Assembly (NCBI RefSeq): GCF_049943125.1
Contig: NZ_CP188040.1
Coordinates: forward strand, 62,001 to 126,000
From: JAEXZL01 sp049943125
GTDB taxonomy: Bacteria; Bacillota; Clostridia; Clostridiales; Clostridiaceae
DNA: 64,000 nucleotides
Reading direction: 5' to 3'
Shown: piece after piece, positions 16,555 through 25,547 of the stretch
How positions within the stretch are numbered: position 1 is the stretch's first letter
How the letters are laid out: the number at the start of each line of letters is the position of its first letter
The notes under the pieces: model-generated
What the model saw: the letters and a program-made list of their open reading frames with translations, nothing else
Database searches by the model: none
Told to the model about the DNA's origin: nothing
Made by a program: the position numbers and the translations under genes

Positions 16555-17496
16555 CTATCTAAAGTCCACAACATTATTAAGCTCCTCATTATGAAAATAA
16601 GCGTGTAAATTTTGTGATGATATCTTTATAATCCTCTCAAGGGTTAATTGAAGGTGAAACTCACCGGCTATATGGGGCGTTATCAATAAATTTTTGGCCT
16701 CCCATAAAATGTGGTCTGGAGGCAGTGGTTCTGGGTCTGTAACATCAATGGCTGCCCCGGCAATATGCCCTGAATTCAGAGCTTCATATAAGGCATAGCT
16801 ATCCACTGCGCTTCCCCTTCCCGCATTAACAAAATATGCTCCCTTTTTCATTATACTAAAGGCTTCTTTATCGAAGATCCTATGGGTATCTTTATTCTTA
16901 GGTACGCAAGAAACCACTACATCTACCTTAGGGAGCAGCTCTTTAAGAGAATTAATATCGTGAACCTCCTCCACAAAATCAGGTTTAATTGAAGTATTTC
17001 TTCTTATAGCAATGATTCTTCCACCTAAAGCATTAATCCTTTTTGCAAATTCTGTTCCAATATCCCCTAAGCCTAAAAGTAAAATCTTAGCTCCATATAT
17101 AGAGCTAACAGTTCCCTCATCAGACCATTTATGACTTTTTTGGTTATTATAGTATAGATTCAGCTTTTTCATAATCATCAATAAAGCAGCTATCATATAT
17201 TCTGATAATGCAACTCCATAAGCTCCCCTAGCATTAGTAAGAATAGCTCTATTGTTTAAAACTCCATAATCCGTATAACCGTCAGTTCCCGAGGAATTTA
17301 GCTGAATCCATTTTAACCTTTCAGAGCCCTTTACCATGGATATAGGGGCATTTCCAATTATAATATCAGCGGAATGAACGATTTCTCTAGTTAACTTCTC
17401 TTTGGAACAGTAAATAAACTCTGAGTCCAAGGAACTAACCTCTAAGCTCTTTTTATGAGACTCATCTACCGGTAGGATTACCAATATCTTATTCAT
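16555..17496 (-). CDS. D-2-hydroxyacid dehydrogenase
   Basis: A 313-residue NAD(P)-dependent D-isomer 2-hydroxyacid dehydrogenase reducing a 2-oxoacid to the D-2-hydroxyacid or the reverse. It shows the nucleotide-binding GLGDIGTEFAKR, the catalytic Arg in NAGRGSAVDSYALYEAL, Asp/Glu in GAAIDVTDPEPLPPDH and the His in ITPHIAGE. It sits 45 bases after a HisC-like aminotransferase gene in the same direction. Together they could take an amino acid to its 2-hydroxyacid. The substrate is not set by sequence. Confidence 0.88.
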   Translation of the reverse strand: MNKILVILPVDESHKKSLEVSSLDSEFIYCSKEKLTREIVHSADIIIGNAPISMVKGSERLKWIQLNSSGTDGYTDYGVLNNRAILTNARGAYGVALSEYMIAALLMIMKKLNLYYNNQKSHKWSDEGTVSSIYGAKILLLGLGDIGTEFAKRINALGGRIIAIRRNTSIKPDFVEEVHDINSLKELLPKVDVVVSCVPKNKDTHRIFDKEAFSIMKKGAYFVNAGRGSAVDSYALYEALNSGHIAGAAIDVTDPEPLPPDHILWEAKNLLITPHIAGEFHLQLTLERIIKISSQNLHAYFHNEELNNVVDFR

Positions 17497-17541
17497 TTTC
17501 TTCTCCTTTACAAATGCTATCAGCTTATTTTAACACTAATC

Positions 17542-18609
17542 CTAGACCTTCAATTTAAGTATTTCTCTTATCCTTTGAAGAAATATCTCCATTTGCTCTT
17601 TTGTACCTATAGTTATTCTAAGATAATTACTTATTAGCTCCTTATCATAGCGTCTCACTAGAATTCCCCTCTTCTTTAATTCTTCATAAAGAATTTTTCC
17701 TTCAAGGGCTTTAATTTTAGCAAACACAAAGTTAGTCATAGAATCAATCACCTGAAATCCCATTGACCTTAGCTTTTCAGTAACAAAGCTTCTAGTTTCC
17801 ATTACCTCTTTACAATTTTTCATATAATACTCATTGTCATCAATTGATGACTCTCCAGCAATCAAGGTTAGCCTGTTCACGTTATATGGATTCATAGAAA
17901 ATCTTATCATATTTAAATCCCTTATAAGCTCTCTATTTCCTATGGCAAAGCCTAAACGGGCCCCTGCTAGAGATCTAGATTTAGAAAAGGTTTGAACTAC
18001 TAATAAATTATCATATTTATCAATTAATTTATAAGCTGATTCTCCCCCATAATCTATGTAAGCCTCGTCAATAACTACTAAATTCTCGGGATTGCTGCTA
18101 ATTATCCTTTCTATATTCTCTAAGGAAAGATATATTCCTGTCGGTGCATTAGGATTTGCCAAAATTATATCCTTATTTATCCCCAGATAGTCCTTAAAAC
18201 TTATAGAAAAATCACCATTCATAGGCATTTCCATATATTTTATTCCATAAAGCTGAGAAAACACCTTATAAAAGTCATAGCTGATCTCTGGAAATACCAC
18301 AGTACTCTTATGGTCAAAAAATGCCATAAATATCATAGATAGTACTTCATCAGAACCATTACCTATTACTATATTTTCATAGCTCACATTATAAAGCTTA
18401 GCTATTTTCTTTCTTAAATTAATGCCACTATAATCAGGATATAAATTTAACTTTTCCACCTCCTGCAAGCTAATAGCTTCCATAACTTTAGGAGATGGTG
18501 GATAAGGAGATTCATTAGTATTTAATTTTATACACTCAGTATTACCTGTCTGTTCTCCAGGCTTGTAGGGCTCCAGATCAGAAAATCTATCACTAATAAA
18601 CTTACTCAT
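17542..18609 (-). CDS. HisC-like class II aminotransferase
   Basis: A 355-residue PLP-dependent fold-type I aminotransferase of the histidinol-phosphate aminotransferase group. It shows NTNESPYPPSPKV, the GNGSDE loop, NPNAPTGIYL, DEAYIDYGG, and the PLP-lysine motif QTFSKSRSLAGARLG. No his biosynthesis genes are nearby, and the next gene is a 2-hydroxyacid dehydrogenase, so a broad or aromatic amino-acid transaminase role is as likely as histidine synthesis. AAGGGG precedes the ATG. It is separated from the opp operon by a terminator. Confidence 0.85.
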   Translation of the reverse strand: MSKFISDRFSDLEPYKPGEQTGNTECIKLNTNESPYPPSPKVMEAISLQEVEKLNLYPDYSGINLRKKIAKLYNVSYENIVIGNGSDEVLSMIFMAFFDHKSTVVFPEISYDFYKVFSQLYGIKYMEMPMNGDFSISFKDYLGINKDIILANPNAPTGIYLSLENIERIISSNPENLVVIDEAYIDYGGESAYKLIDKYDNLLVVQTFSKSRSLAGARLGFAIGNRELIRDLNMIRFSMNPYNVNRLTLIAGESSIDDNEYYMKNCKEVMETRSFVTEKLRSMGFQVIDSMTNFVFAKIKALEGKILYEELKKRGILVRRYDKELISNYLRITIGTKEQMEIFLQRIREILKLKV

Positions 18610-18679
18610 AAATGTTCCCCTTTCTTATATCATGAAAAAGCTTTCTCTACATAACAAAATTTTATAAAGATAAAATTCT

Positions 18680-18720
18680 AGAAAAAGTGCGATTCTCATT
18701 ATAGAAACGCACTTTTTCTT
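18680..18720 (-). terminator. Terminator of the opp/amidohydrolase operon
   Basis: Ten-base perfect arms (AAAAAGTGCG at 18682-18691 with 18708-18717), about 40 bases past the oppF stop. The run of A/T makes it active on both strands. Confidence 0.85.
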
Positions 18721-18757
18721 ATAACTTAATAGCCTCAGATAACCATCACTAGAAGAG

Positions 18758-19726
18758 TTATTCATAGAGCCTACACATAACAAAGTGATTTGGTGTTTTT
18801 TCTTTTAGCTCTAAATTTTCTCCAATGCATTGAGGTGTACAATATTTACATCTTGCAGCAAATCTACACCCTGGCTTAGGGTCTATTGGATTTGTAACCT
18901 CTCCTTTTATAATTTCTCTCTTAAAACCATCCTTTCTCAAAGCAGGAACTGGAATTGCTGATAACAGCATCTTTGTATATGGATGCATTGGATTCTCAAA
19001 AAGCTCCTTAGAGGGTGCTTTTTCTATACATTGACCTACATATAAAACTGCGATTTCATCGGAGATATGCTTTACCACTGATAAATCATGGGTAATAAAC
19101 ATATAGGTTAAGCCCATCTTTTCTTGAAGATCCATGAGAAGATTTAATATCTGCGCCTGGATACTTACATCTAGAGCGGAAACCGGTTCATCACAAACAA
19201 TAAATTCCGGATTCATTGAAATAGCTCTGGCAAGACCAATTCTTTGTCTTCTGCCACCATCAAGCTCATGAGGATAGGTATTAACATATCTCTCATCTAG
19301 CCCTACAGTATTCATAAGATGCATTACCCTCTCTTCAAGCTCTACCTTACTCTTATATATTTTATTGACAACAAGCTGCTCTGCTATCAGTTGGTAGACT
19401 GTATTTCTCGGATTAAGGCTGGAATAAGGATCCTGAAATATCATCTGCATCTGCTGTCTTAGCAGCCTCATTTTTTTCTTATCATACTCTAGAATATTTT
19501 CACCCTTAAATAACACCTCTCCACTGGTATGAGGAGTTAATCTAAGGATAGTTCTACCTAAGGTTGATTTGCCACAACCCGATTCTCCAACTACCCCTAA
19601 GGTTGTACCTTTTTTTATGGATAGATTAATATCATCTACTGCATGAAGGCTACCGTTGGAGGTCTTAAAATATTTTTTCAGGTTCTTCATTTCAACTAAG
19701 GGTCTATTATCAATAGTCATCTCCAT
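18758..19726 (-). CDS. oppF: Oligopeptide ABC transporter ATPase OppF
   Basis: A 322-residue ATPase, one of the pair that powers peptide uptake. Walker A is GESGCGKST, Walker B is FIVCDEPVSALD, and the OppD/F C-terminal region carries a Cys-rich iron-sulfur-type segment (CRFAARCKYCTPQC). The ABC signature is ELDGGRRQRIG instead of LSGGQRQRIG, with Asp in place of the signature Ser; I recall this variant in other OppF proteins. The gene overlaps oppD by 17 bases, so the two are translationally coupled. Last gene of the operon. Confidence 0.93.
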   Translation of the reverse strand: MEMTIDNRPLVEMKNLKKYFKTSNGSLHAVDDINLSIKKGTTLGVVGESGCGKSTLGRTILRLTPHTSGEVLFKGENILEYDKKKMRLLRQQMQMIFQDPYSSLNPRNTVYQLIAEQLVVNKIYKSKVELEERVMHLMNTVGLDERYVNTYPHELDGGRRQRIGLARAISMNPEFIVCDEPVSALDVSIQAQILNLLMDLQEKMGLTYMFITHDLSVVKHISDEIAVLYVGQCIEKAPSKELFENPMHPYTKMLLSAIPVPALRKDGFKREIIKGEVTNPIDPKPGCRFAARCKYCTPQCIGENLELKEKTPNHFVMCRLYE

Positions 19727-20720
19727 TTGCCTCAGCCTCCTTCTTAACTACATGACACGCTATTTCATGAGTTCCACAGATATAGGTTGGTGGTTGTTCT
19801 TTTTTGCATATATCCATTACCCTCGGACATCTTGGGTGGAATTTACAGCCTTTGGGCAAATCTGCTGGGTTTGGCATAAGACCATTTATTGGACTTAATC
19901 TATCTGTTTCCACCTCTAGATTAGGTATAGAACCAAATAAACCTACAGTATATGGATGGTGAACAGCATTTTCAAAGATATCCTCTACTGTACCGCTTTC
20001 AATAATCTCACCAGCATACATAACAGCAACCTTGTCACAGGTCTCAGCAACTATTCCCAAATCATGAGTTATAAGAATCATTGCCGTATCAAGCTTCTCC
20101 TTAAGCTCTGTCATCATAGCTAACACCTGAGCCTGGATAGTAACATCAAGAGCTGTAGTGGGCTCATCTGCAATTACTAGCAGAGGATTACAGGCTAAAG
20201 CCATAGCTATTACTATTCTTTGCTTCATACCTCCGGAGAATTCATGAGGATATTCATTTTTTCTATTTTTAGGTATCCCCACAAGCTCCATCATCTCATC
20301 AACCCTATCCTCCAGCTCTCTGCTGCTTTTATTATCATAATTGTGGAGCTTAAGTGCCTCTAATAGCTGCTTTCCCACAGTAATAACAGGATTCAAGCTG
20401 GTCATGGGATCCTGAAATATCATGGATATCTCTTTTCCTCTCACCTTTCTCATCTCACGCTCTGATAAGCTAACAAGATTTTTCCCGTTAAATTCTATAC
20501 TTCCTTGAGAAATCTCTCCTATATTATGAGGAAGGAGCCTTAATATACTTAAAGCCGTGGTAGTTTTTCCAGCCCCTGTCTCACCTACAATCCCAAGAGT
20601 TTCACCCTTATTAAGTGTCAAATTAATTCCATTTACTGCATATACCGTATCGTAATCCGTATTATAAATTACTTTTAAATCCTTTATTTCTAATAATGCT
20701 TTTTCCTTCACTTTATTCAT
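19710..20720 (-). CDS. oppD: Oligopeptide ABC transporter ATPase OppD
   Basis: A 336-residue ATPase, the partner of OppF. It has Walker A GETGAGKTT, the canonical signature EFSGGMKQRIVIAMAL, Walker B LVIADEPTTALD and the C-terminal CKFHPRCPRVMDIC iron-sulfur-type cluster motif. AGGAGTAACAAT precedes the ATG. The signature here is canonical, while that in OppF is altered, so the two ATP sites are probably not equal. Confidence 0.94.
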   Translation of the reverse strand: MNKVKEKALLEIKDLKVIYNTDYDTVYAVNGINLTLNKGETLGIVGETGAGKTTTALSILRLLPHNIGEISQGSIEFNGKNLVSLSEREMRKVRGKEISMIFQDPMTSLNPVITVGKQLLEALKLHNYDNKSSRELEDRVDEMMELVGIPKNRKNEYPHEFSGGMKQRIVIAMALACNPLLVIADEPTTALDVTIQAQVLAMMTELKEKLDTAMILITHDLGIVAETCDKVAVMYAGEIIESGTVEDIFENAVHHPYTVGLFGSIPNLEVETDRLSPINGLMPNPADLPKGCKFHPRCPRVMDICKKEQPPTYICGTHEIACHVVKKEAEANGDDY

Positions 20721-20790
20721 ATTGTTACTCCTTTTCCTGATTTCTCTTAAGGTATTCTAATCTAAAGAGAAATCTACCCTATGATTAAAA

Positions 20791-21684
20791 TTAATTTCTG
20801 AGCTTTGGATCCAGAGCATCTCTAAGTCCATCACCTATAAGATTAATAGAAAAAACTGAAATAGCAGTAGCTAAGCCAGGTATAAGCACCAGATAAGGAT
20901 GCTGCCTCATAAATTCCCTAGCATCAGAAAGCATATATCCCCATTCAGGCTGTGGAGGTTGAATACCTAGACCAATAAAGCTAAGACCTGCAGCTAAAAG
21001 AATCATAGATGCTACAGACATAGTTCCCTGAACAATGATTGGACCTATAGCATTTGGTAAAACATCATGCAGGATAATCCTAGCATCATTAGAGCCTCCT
21101 GCTCTGGCTGCCTCTATATAATCCTCACCAATTACTGTAAGAACTGTAGAACGAATAATTCTTGTAAAACCAGGTATTTGAGAAACGGTTATAGCAATAA
21201 GTAAGTTAATCATATTAGGTCCTAAGGCAGATACGATAGCAATAGCTAGAAGAGTTGTTGGTATACACATAAGAACATCCATGATACGCATTACAATATC
21301 ATCAAATACTCCTCCATAATAAGCTGTCATGGAACCTAGGATACCTCCTAGAAATAATGAAATCCCTGTTGTAAAAATACCCAGTACCAAGGATATTCTT
21401 GCCCCATGTACAATTCTTGCAAATAAATCTCTACCCAACTGGTCTGTACCAAACCAATGGTCCTTGGATGGGGACTGTAGTCTATTGCTTATATTTTGAG
21501 CAATGGCCTCTGCTTCATAGTCCGCAATAAAATCCGCACAGATTGCTATAATTACAATAATAGAAAATACAAATAGCGCAACCATGGCCAATTTATTCTT
21601 TTTAAATCTATTCCATACTTCTTTAACTTGACTTCTCTTTGCATACTTTTTATTTATCTTATAATCTAAGGTTCCCTCACTCAT
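20791..21684 (-). CDS. oppC: Peptide ABC transporter permease OppC/DppC
   Basis: A 297-residue permease with six membrane helices. The N-terminal OppC domain (RFKKNKLAMVALFVFSI) is followed by HWFGTDQLGRDLFARIVHGARISL, the typical DppC signature, and the EAA loop DYIEAARAGGSNDARIILHDVLPNAIGP that contacts the ATPases. GAGGAGG precedes the ATG. It is 28 bases after oppB. Confidence 0.94.
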   Translation of the reverse strand: MSEGTLDYKINKKYAKRSQVKEVWNRFKKNKLAMVALFVFSIIVIIAICADFIADYEAEAIAQNISNRLQSPSKDHWFGTDQLGRDLFARIVHGARISLVLGIFTTGISLFLGGILGSMTAYYGGVFDDIVMRIMDVLMCIPTTLLAIAIVSALGPNMINLLIAITVSQIPGFTRIIRSTVLTVIGEDYIEAARAGGSNDARIILHDVLPNAIGPIIVQGTMSVASMILLAAGLSFIGLGIQPPQPEWGYMLSDAREFMRQHPYLVLIPGLATAISVFSINLIGDGLRDALDPKLRN

Positions 21685-21712
21685 AGCTTTTTCCTCCTCT
21701 CAATCAAAGTCA

Positions 21713-22642
21713 CTACTTGGAGTACTTAGCACGTACTCTAGGATCTATAAATGCATACAGCAAGTCTACAAGAAGCATAGTAATACAAACAAGAAGAGAA
21801 AAGAATATAATACATGCAGTAACCTGTGGAGTATCCTTCATTCTTATAGAGGTAATTAGAAGAGTGGAAATTCCCTGCATAGAGAACACTGTCTCTATAA
21901 GTATTGCTCCACCTAAAAGCATTCCGAACTCAACTCCTAAGGAGGTTATAACAGGTAAAAGAGCATTTCTTAGTTCATGCCTAAATACTATAAGCATTTC
22001 TCCCGCTCCCTTAGCTCTAGCTGTTCTAACATAATCTGATCTTATTGTTTCTAGCATCGTTGATCTTGTCATTCTAAGAACGCTAGCTGCTGTAGGTGCA
22101 GCGAGGGTGAAAACCGGTAATACATAATGCTTCCAGGTTCCTACTCCATTAGATGGCAGCCAATCCAGCTCTAAAGAGAAGAACAGTATGAGTAGAAGAC
22201 CAAGCCAAAACCTTGGTAAGGAAGCAAATATCATGGCAACGGATGTGCAAACCATATCAATCACTGAATACTTCTTTATTGCTGATATAATTCCTAAGGG
22301 TATACCCATCAAGGCTGTTAAAATTATGCTATAAAGAGCTAGCTTAAAGGTAACAGGAAATCTTTTCAATACCTCTTCAAAGACTGGTTTTCCAGTTCTG
22401 TAGGATTCACCGAAATCTCCCTGAACAGCATTGACTATATACTTTCCATATTTCACAAGAAGAGGATCATAATATCCCTTTTCAGTATTAAAGGCAATTT
22501 TAGCTTCTTCTGTAGCATCATTTCCTAGTAATAATGATGCTGGATCTCCTGGAGTTAAATTCATAATAAAGGTAACAATAAATATTACTCCAAGAAGAAT
22601 AGGCACAACCCATAATAATCGTTTAATTGTGAATTTTAGCAT
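21713..22642 (-). CDS. oppB: Peptide ABC transporter permease OppB/DppB
   Basis: A 309-residue permease with six membrane helices. It starts with KRLLWVVPILLGVIFIVTF and carries TPGDPA and the EAA loop DYVRTARAKGAGEMLIVFRHELRNALLP. I use the ATG with AAGGTG five bases before it; an upstream in-frame GTG (22660) would lie before that site. It lies 26 bases after the first amidohydrolase gene, linking uptake to the enzymes. Confidence 0.93.
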   Translation of the reverse strand: MLKFTIKRLLWVVPILLGVIFIVTFIMNLTPGDPASLLLGNDATEEAKIAFNTEKGYYDPLLVKYGKYIVNAVQGDFGESYRTGKPVFEEVLKRFPVTFKLALYSIILTALMGIPLGIISAIKKYSVIDMVCTSVAMIFASLPRFWLGLLLILFFSLELDWLPSNGVGTWKHYVLPVFTLAAPTAASVLRMTRSTMLETIRSDYVRTARAKGAGEMLIVFRHELRNALLPVITSLGVEFGMLLGGAILIETVFSMQGISTLLITSIRMKDTPQVTACIIFFSLLVCITMLLVDLLYAFIDPRVRAKYSK

Positions 22643-22668
22643 CAGCTCACCTTCTTTCACGATAATTA

Positions 22669-23898
22669 TTAATTTGACTTATAAACCACACCGTCCTTCA
22701 TGACAAAGGATACCTTTTCTAGCACCGATATATCCTCAATTGGGTTTCCCTTAGTAGAAATAATATCAGCAAACTTTCCTGGCTCTATAGTACCAATTTT
22801 ATCTTCATATCTTAAAAGCTCTGCTGCAGTTCTAGTAGCTGATATTAAAGCCTTTGCAGGCTCCATTCCTTCTCTAACCATAAGCTGAAATTCGTAAGCC
22901 TGATCGCCATGTTTATTATAGGGTGTTGCAGCATCGGTACCAAAGGCTATTTTCAAGCCCTTTTTCAGAGCTATCTTGAAGGTATTAGATCTTGCCTTCT
23001 CACATTCCTTCGCCTTTCTAAGCTGGAATTCTGGTATTGTTCCTGAATTTATATTTTCCATTATCCTTTCTACAGCTATGAGAGTGGGCACAAGGAAGGT
23101 TCCTCTTTCTAACATCATATCTGCCGCTTCCTCATCCATAAAGGTTCCATGCTCAACAGATGTAACCCCTGCTCTAATAGCAGCCTTTAATCCCTTATTT
23201 CCAATGCAGTGCGCTGCTGATGGCTTATCTAAAAATTCTGCTACCTCCACGGCAGCTCTCATCTCTTCATAGGTGAGCTCCTGAGGACCTGCTTTTATAC
23301 TGTTTCCAAGAACGGCGGAAGTAGCCAGGAGCTTCACATGATCTGCTCCATATTTAAAATTGAATCTAGCCGCTTGTCTTGTTTCATCAGGACCACATAC
23401 CACAGCTCTAATGTAGTTTGCCTTTCCACCTTGATACGGCGGCTGGAAGGAGGTATCCCCTGCACCTCCTAAGGTATTTAAAGGAAGCCCACCTGCAAAT
23501 ATTCTAGGTCCCCAATGTATCCCTTGATTAATGGTATCTCTAAGAGCAATATCACTAAAGCCTGCACTTCCCATATCTCTTATGGTTGTAAAACCAGCCA
23601 TTAAATCTGCCTGAACAATAGGAAGTCCAATTAATGAAAAGTAAGCAGCTGACATGGAATATTCCTCTTCTGCAGTACTAGCTTCTCCATTGAGAGTACA
23701 GTGTACGTGAGTATCAATAAGTCCTGGCATTACGAAGGAATCTAATAAATCTATCACTTCAAAGTTCTCAGTATTTACTAAGGTATTCAAAGGTAATACA
23801 GCCTCAATAATATTTTTATTTACAATAATACCCACATTTTCTTCAAGGCTTTCATCCACTGCTCTAAAGAGCTTTCCACACTTTATCAATTTTTTCAT
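22669..23898 (-). CDS. Metal-dependent amidohydrolase, paralogue A
   Basis: A 409-residue amidohydrolase of the imidazolonepropionase/Xaa-Pro-dipeptidase-like branch of the TIM-barrel superfamily. It shows the metal HxH in DTHVHCTLNG, the likely carboxylated Lys in GADHVKLLAT, His in PSAAHCIGNKG and SVEHGTFMD, and the Asp in FGTDAA. The C-terminal beta-sandwich segment (GTIEPGKFADIISTKGNP) is complete. It is clearly paralogous to the gene at 27232-28470. In an operon with Opp uptake, RidA and an M24 peptidase, a cyclic-amide or peptide-like substrate is inferred. Weak AGGATG ribosome site. Confidence 0.88.
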   Translation of the reverse strand: MKKLIKCGKLFRAVDESLEENVGIIVNKNIIEAVLPLNTLVNTENFEVIDLLDSFVMPGLIDTHVHCTLNGEASTAEEEYSMSAAYFSLIGLPIVQADLMAGFTTIRDMGSAGFSDIALRDTINQGIHWGPRIFAGGLPLNTLGGAGDTSFQPPYQGGKANYIRAVVCGPDETRQAARFNFKYGADHVKLLATSAVLGNSIKAGPQELTYEEMRAAVEVAEFLDKPSAAHCIGNKGLKAAIRAGVTSVEHGTFMDEEAADMMLERGTFLVPTLIAVERIMENINSGTIPEFQLRKAKECEKARSNTFKIALKKGLKIAFGTDAATPYNKHGDQAYEFQLMVREGMEPAKALISATRTAAELLRYEDKIGTIEPGKFADIISTKGNPIEDISVLEKVSFVMKDGVVYKSN

Positions 23899-23925
23899 AT
23901 TACATTCACATCCTATAAATATGAA

Positions 23926-23949
23926 GGGTAATAAAATAAATTATTACCC
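23926..23949 (-). other. Intercistronic hairpin in the opp operon
   Basis: A perfect 9-base stem (GGGTAATAA/TTATTACCC) lies between the RidA and amidohydrolase A genes. It is followed on the minus strand by only a short T-rich run, so it may attenuate or protect the mRNA rather than end it. Confidence 0.5.
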
Positions 23950-23987
23950 CTCAACAATCATTTTTGATTAATCCCTGTAAGCAGCAA

Positions 23988-24341
23988 TTATTCTATTTTT
24001 TCTAAGGAAGCTATTACCTCAATTTCACATAATGCTCCAAAGGGTAGAGCTTTAACTGCCACACAGGTTCTTACTGGAGCACTTACAAATTTTTCACCGT
24101 AGGCTTTATTGAAGTCGTCATAGTTAGCCATATCTGTTAAGTAGCAATTTGCCTTAACTATACTTTCCATTCCTATATTATAGGTAGAAAGTACGGCTTC
24201 TATATTAGCAGCCGCTTGAACTGCTTGACTCTTAACATCTTCTCCAGCAAATTCTGAGGTACCTGGCTTAAATCCAACCTGACCTGAAACATATACAAAC
24301 TGTCCTATCTTCTTACTAGGAGAAAAAATTGGTTTACTCAT
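23988..24341 (-). CDS. ridA: RidA family deaminase
   Basis: A 117-residue RidA/YjgF protein that hydrolyses reactive enamine/imine intermediates. It shows VSGQVGF, the conserved Arg in APVRTCVAVKALPFGALCEIE and the C-terminal Glu. I start at the ATG that follows GGAGTGGGACA; an in-frame ATG at 24359 overlaps the ribosome site. The operon setting suggests it clears imines made by the neighbouring enzymes. It may be a substrate-specific Rid relative rather than the housekeeping one. Confidence 0.9.
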   Translation of the reverse strand: MSKPIFSPSKKIGQFVYVSGQVGFKPGTSEFAGEDVKSQAVQAAANIEAVLSTYNIGMESIVKANCYLTDMANYDDFNKAYGEKFVSAPVRTCVAVKALPFGALCEIEVIASLEKIE

Positions 24342-24388
24342 TGTCCCACTCCTTTTCATATATAAATGATGATTAATTTACCTAAAGA

Positions 24389-25513
24389 TTACTTTATAAT
24401 TAAAACCTCTGGCTTAAAGCTATTATTTGACAACATCTTAGGGCCATTAGCAGTAATCTGGATTAGATCCTCATGATGGAACATTCTATTCTCTGCTAAA
24501 ACCACAGGTTCAAGGCAGAACACCATATTTTCCTCAAGTGGACAATCAAAACTTGGTCCAAGCATTGGATATTCATGAACTCCTATTCCTAAGGAATGTC
24601 CTATGTGTGAGCAATTAAAAGGAAGACCTACTTCTTTCATCTTCTCTACGCAGATATTATATATATCCTTAGCAGATACTCCCACCTTCATATTTAGAGC
24701 TATCTGTTCATAAGCTTCAGAGAATCTTTTGTAAATATCCAGGTATTTTGGATTTGGAGTACCCAGCATTACAGTTCTAGCAATGTCTGAGTTATACTGC
24801 CATTTATATCTGCAACCAAAATCTAATCTCATCATATCTCCAGCTTCCATTATGTCATCATTAGGAATATGATGTGCCTGAAGACAGTTATCACCAGAGC
24901 CCATAGCAAAGAATGCTACTGTTTCAGCTCCTTTCTCTAGCATATGTATCTTAACTCTGTCCGCAAAGGCCTTTTCAGTACATCCAGGATGTACTTCTGT
25001 AAGTGCCTCTTCAAAGGCTTCTCTTGTAAGATTTGCAGCCTCAGTAAGATATTGAATCTCTACAGCATCCTTGATCATCTTTACATAACCAAAGATATGT
25101 GAGCATTCAGATAGGTTAATACCTGGAACTCTTTTCATAAGCTCCATATAATAATCTGCAGTAAGATAATTAAGCTCTATACCTATCTTTCCATTAGCTA
25201 AGCCTTTCTCTTTTAATACATCCGCCAGTAAAACAATAGGATTTTCTTTATGCTCTACATAATATCTTTTATCCTTTATCCAGGATTCAGAATCAACTGT
25301 AAATTTTTCTATTAAACAAGCAATAACTGTAGGCTCTCCTGAAGCTGGAAGGACAGTTATTAACAATCTATCCCTGATATCCACTTGGGTCAATACGTAA
25401 GTTCCAGTGAAATACACTGTATTTTCTGGAGAAATCACAACTGTTGCATCATAACCTTCTTTGGCCATATACTTCTTGAGGCGTTCAAATCTACTTGCTT
25501 CATTATTTCCCAT
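24389..25513 (-). CDS. M24 family Xaa-Pro peptidase
   Basis: A 374-residue member of the M24 family with the creatinase/prolidase two-domain layout: an N-terminal domain (about 1-130) and the pita-bread catalytic domain. Metal ligands are visible in RLDFGCRYKWQYNSDIAR (two Asp), CSHIGHSLGIGVHE (His), FCLEPVV (Glu) and HHEDLIQI (Glu). It probably cleaves Xaa-Pro dipeptides, or a related amidine or imide bond. AAGGTG lies six bases before the ATG; the earlier in-frame GTG (25522) is rejected. It lies 34 bases after oppA. Confidence 0.88.
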   Translation of the reverse strand: MGNNEASRFERLKKYMAKEGYDATVVISPENTVYFTGTYVLTQVDIRDRLLITVLPASGEPTVIACLIEKFTVDSESWIKDKRYYVEHKENPIVLLADVLKEKGLANGKIGIELNYLTADYYMELMKRVPGINLSECSHIFGYVKMIKDAVEIQYLTEAANLTREAFEEALTEVHPGCTEKAFADRVKIHMLEKGAETVAFFAMGSGDNCLQAHHIPNDDIMEAGDMMRLDFGCRYKWQYNSDIARTVMLGTPNPKYLDIYKRFSEAYEQIALNMKVGVSAKDIYNICVEKMKEVGLPFNCSHIGHSLGIGVHEYPMLGPSFDCPLEENMVFCLEPVVLAENRMFHHEDLIQITANGPKMLSNNSFKPEVLIIK

Positions 25514-25547
25514 TAAAATCACCTTCTAAATTTATAAACTAAATAAA

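Noticed and set aside
17542..18609. Certain assignment as hisC
   Set aside because: The family is right but there is no his operon context, so no gene symbol is given.
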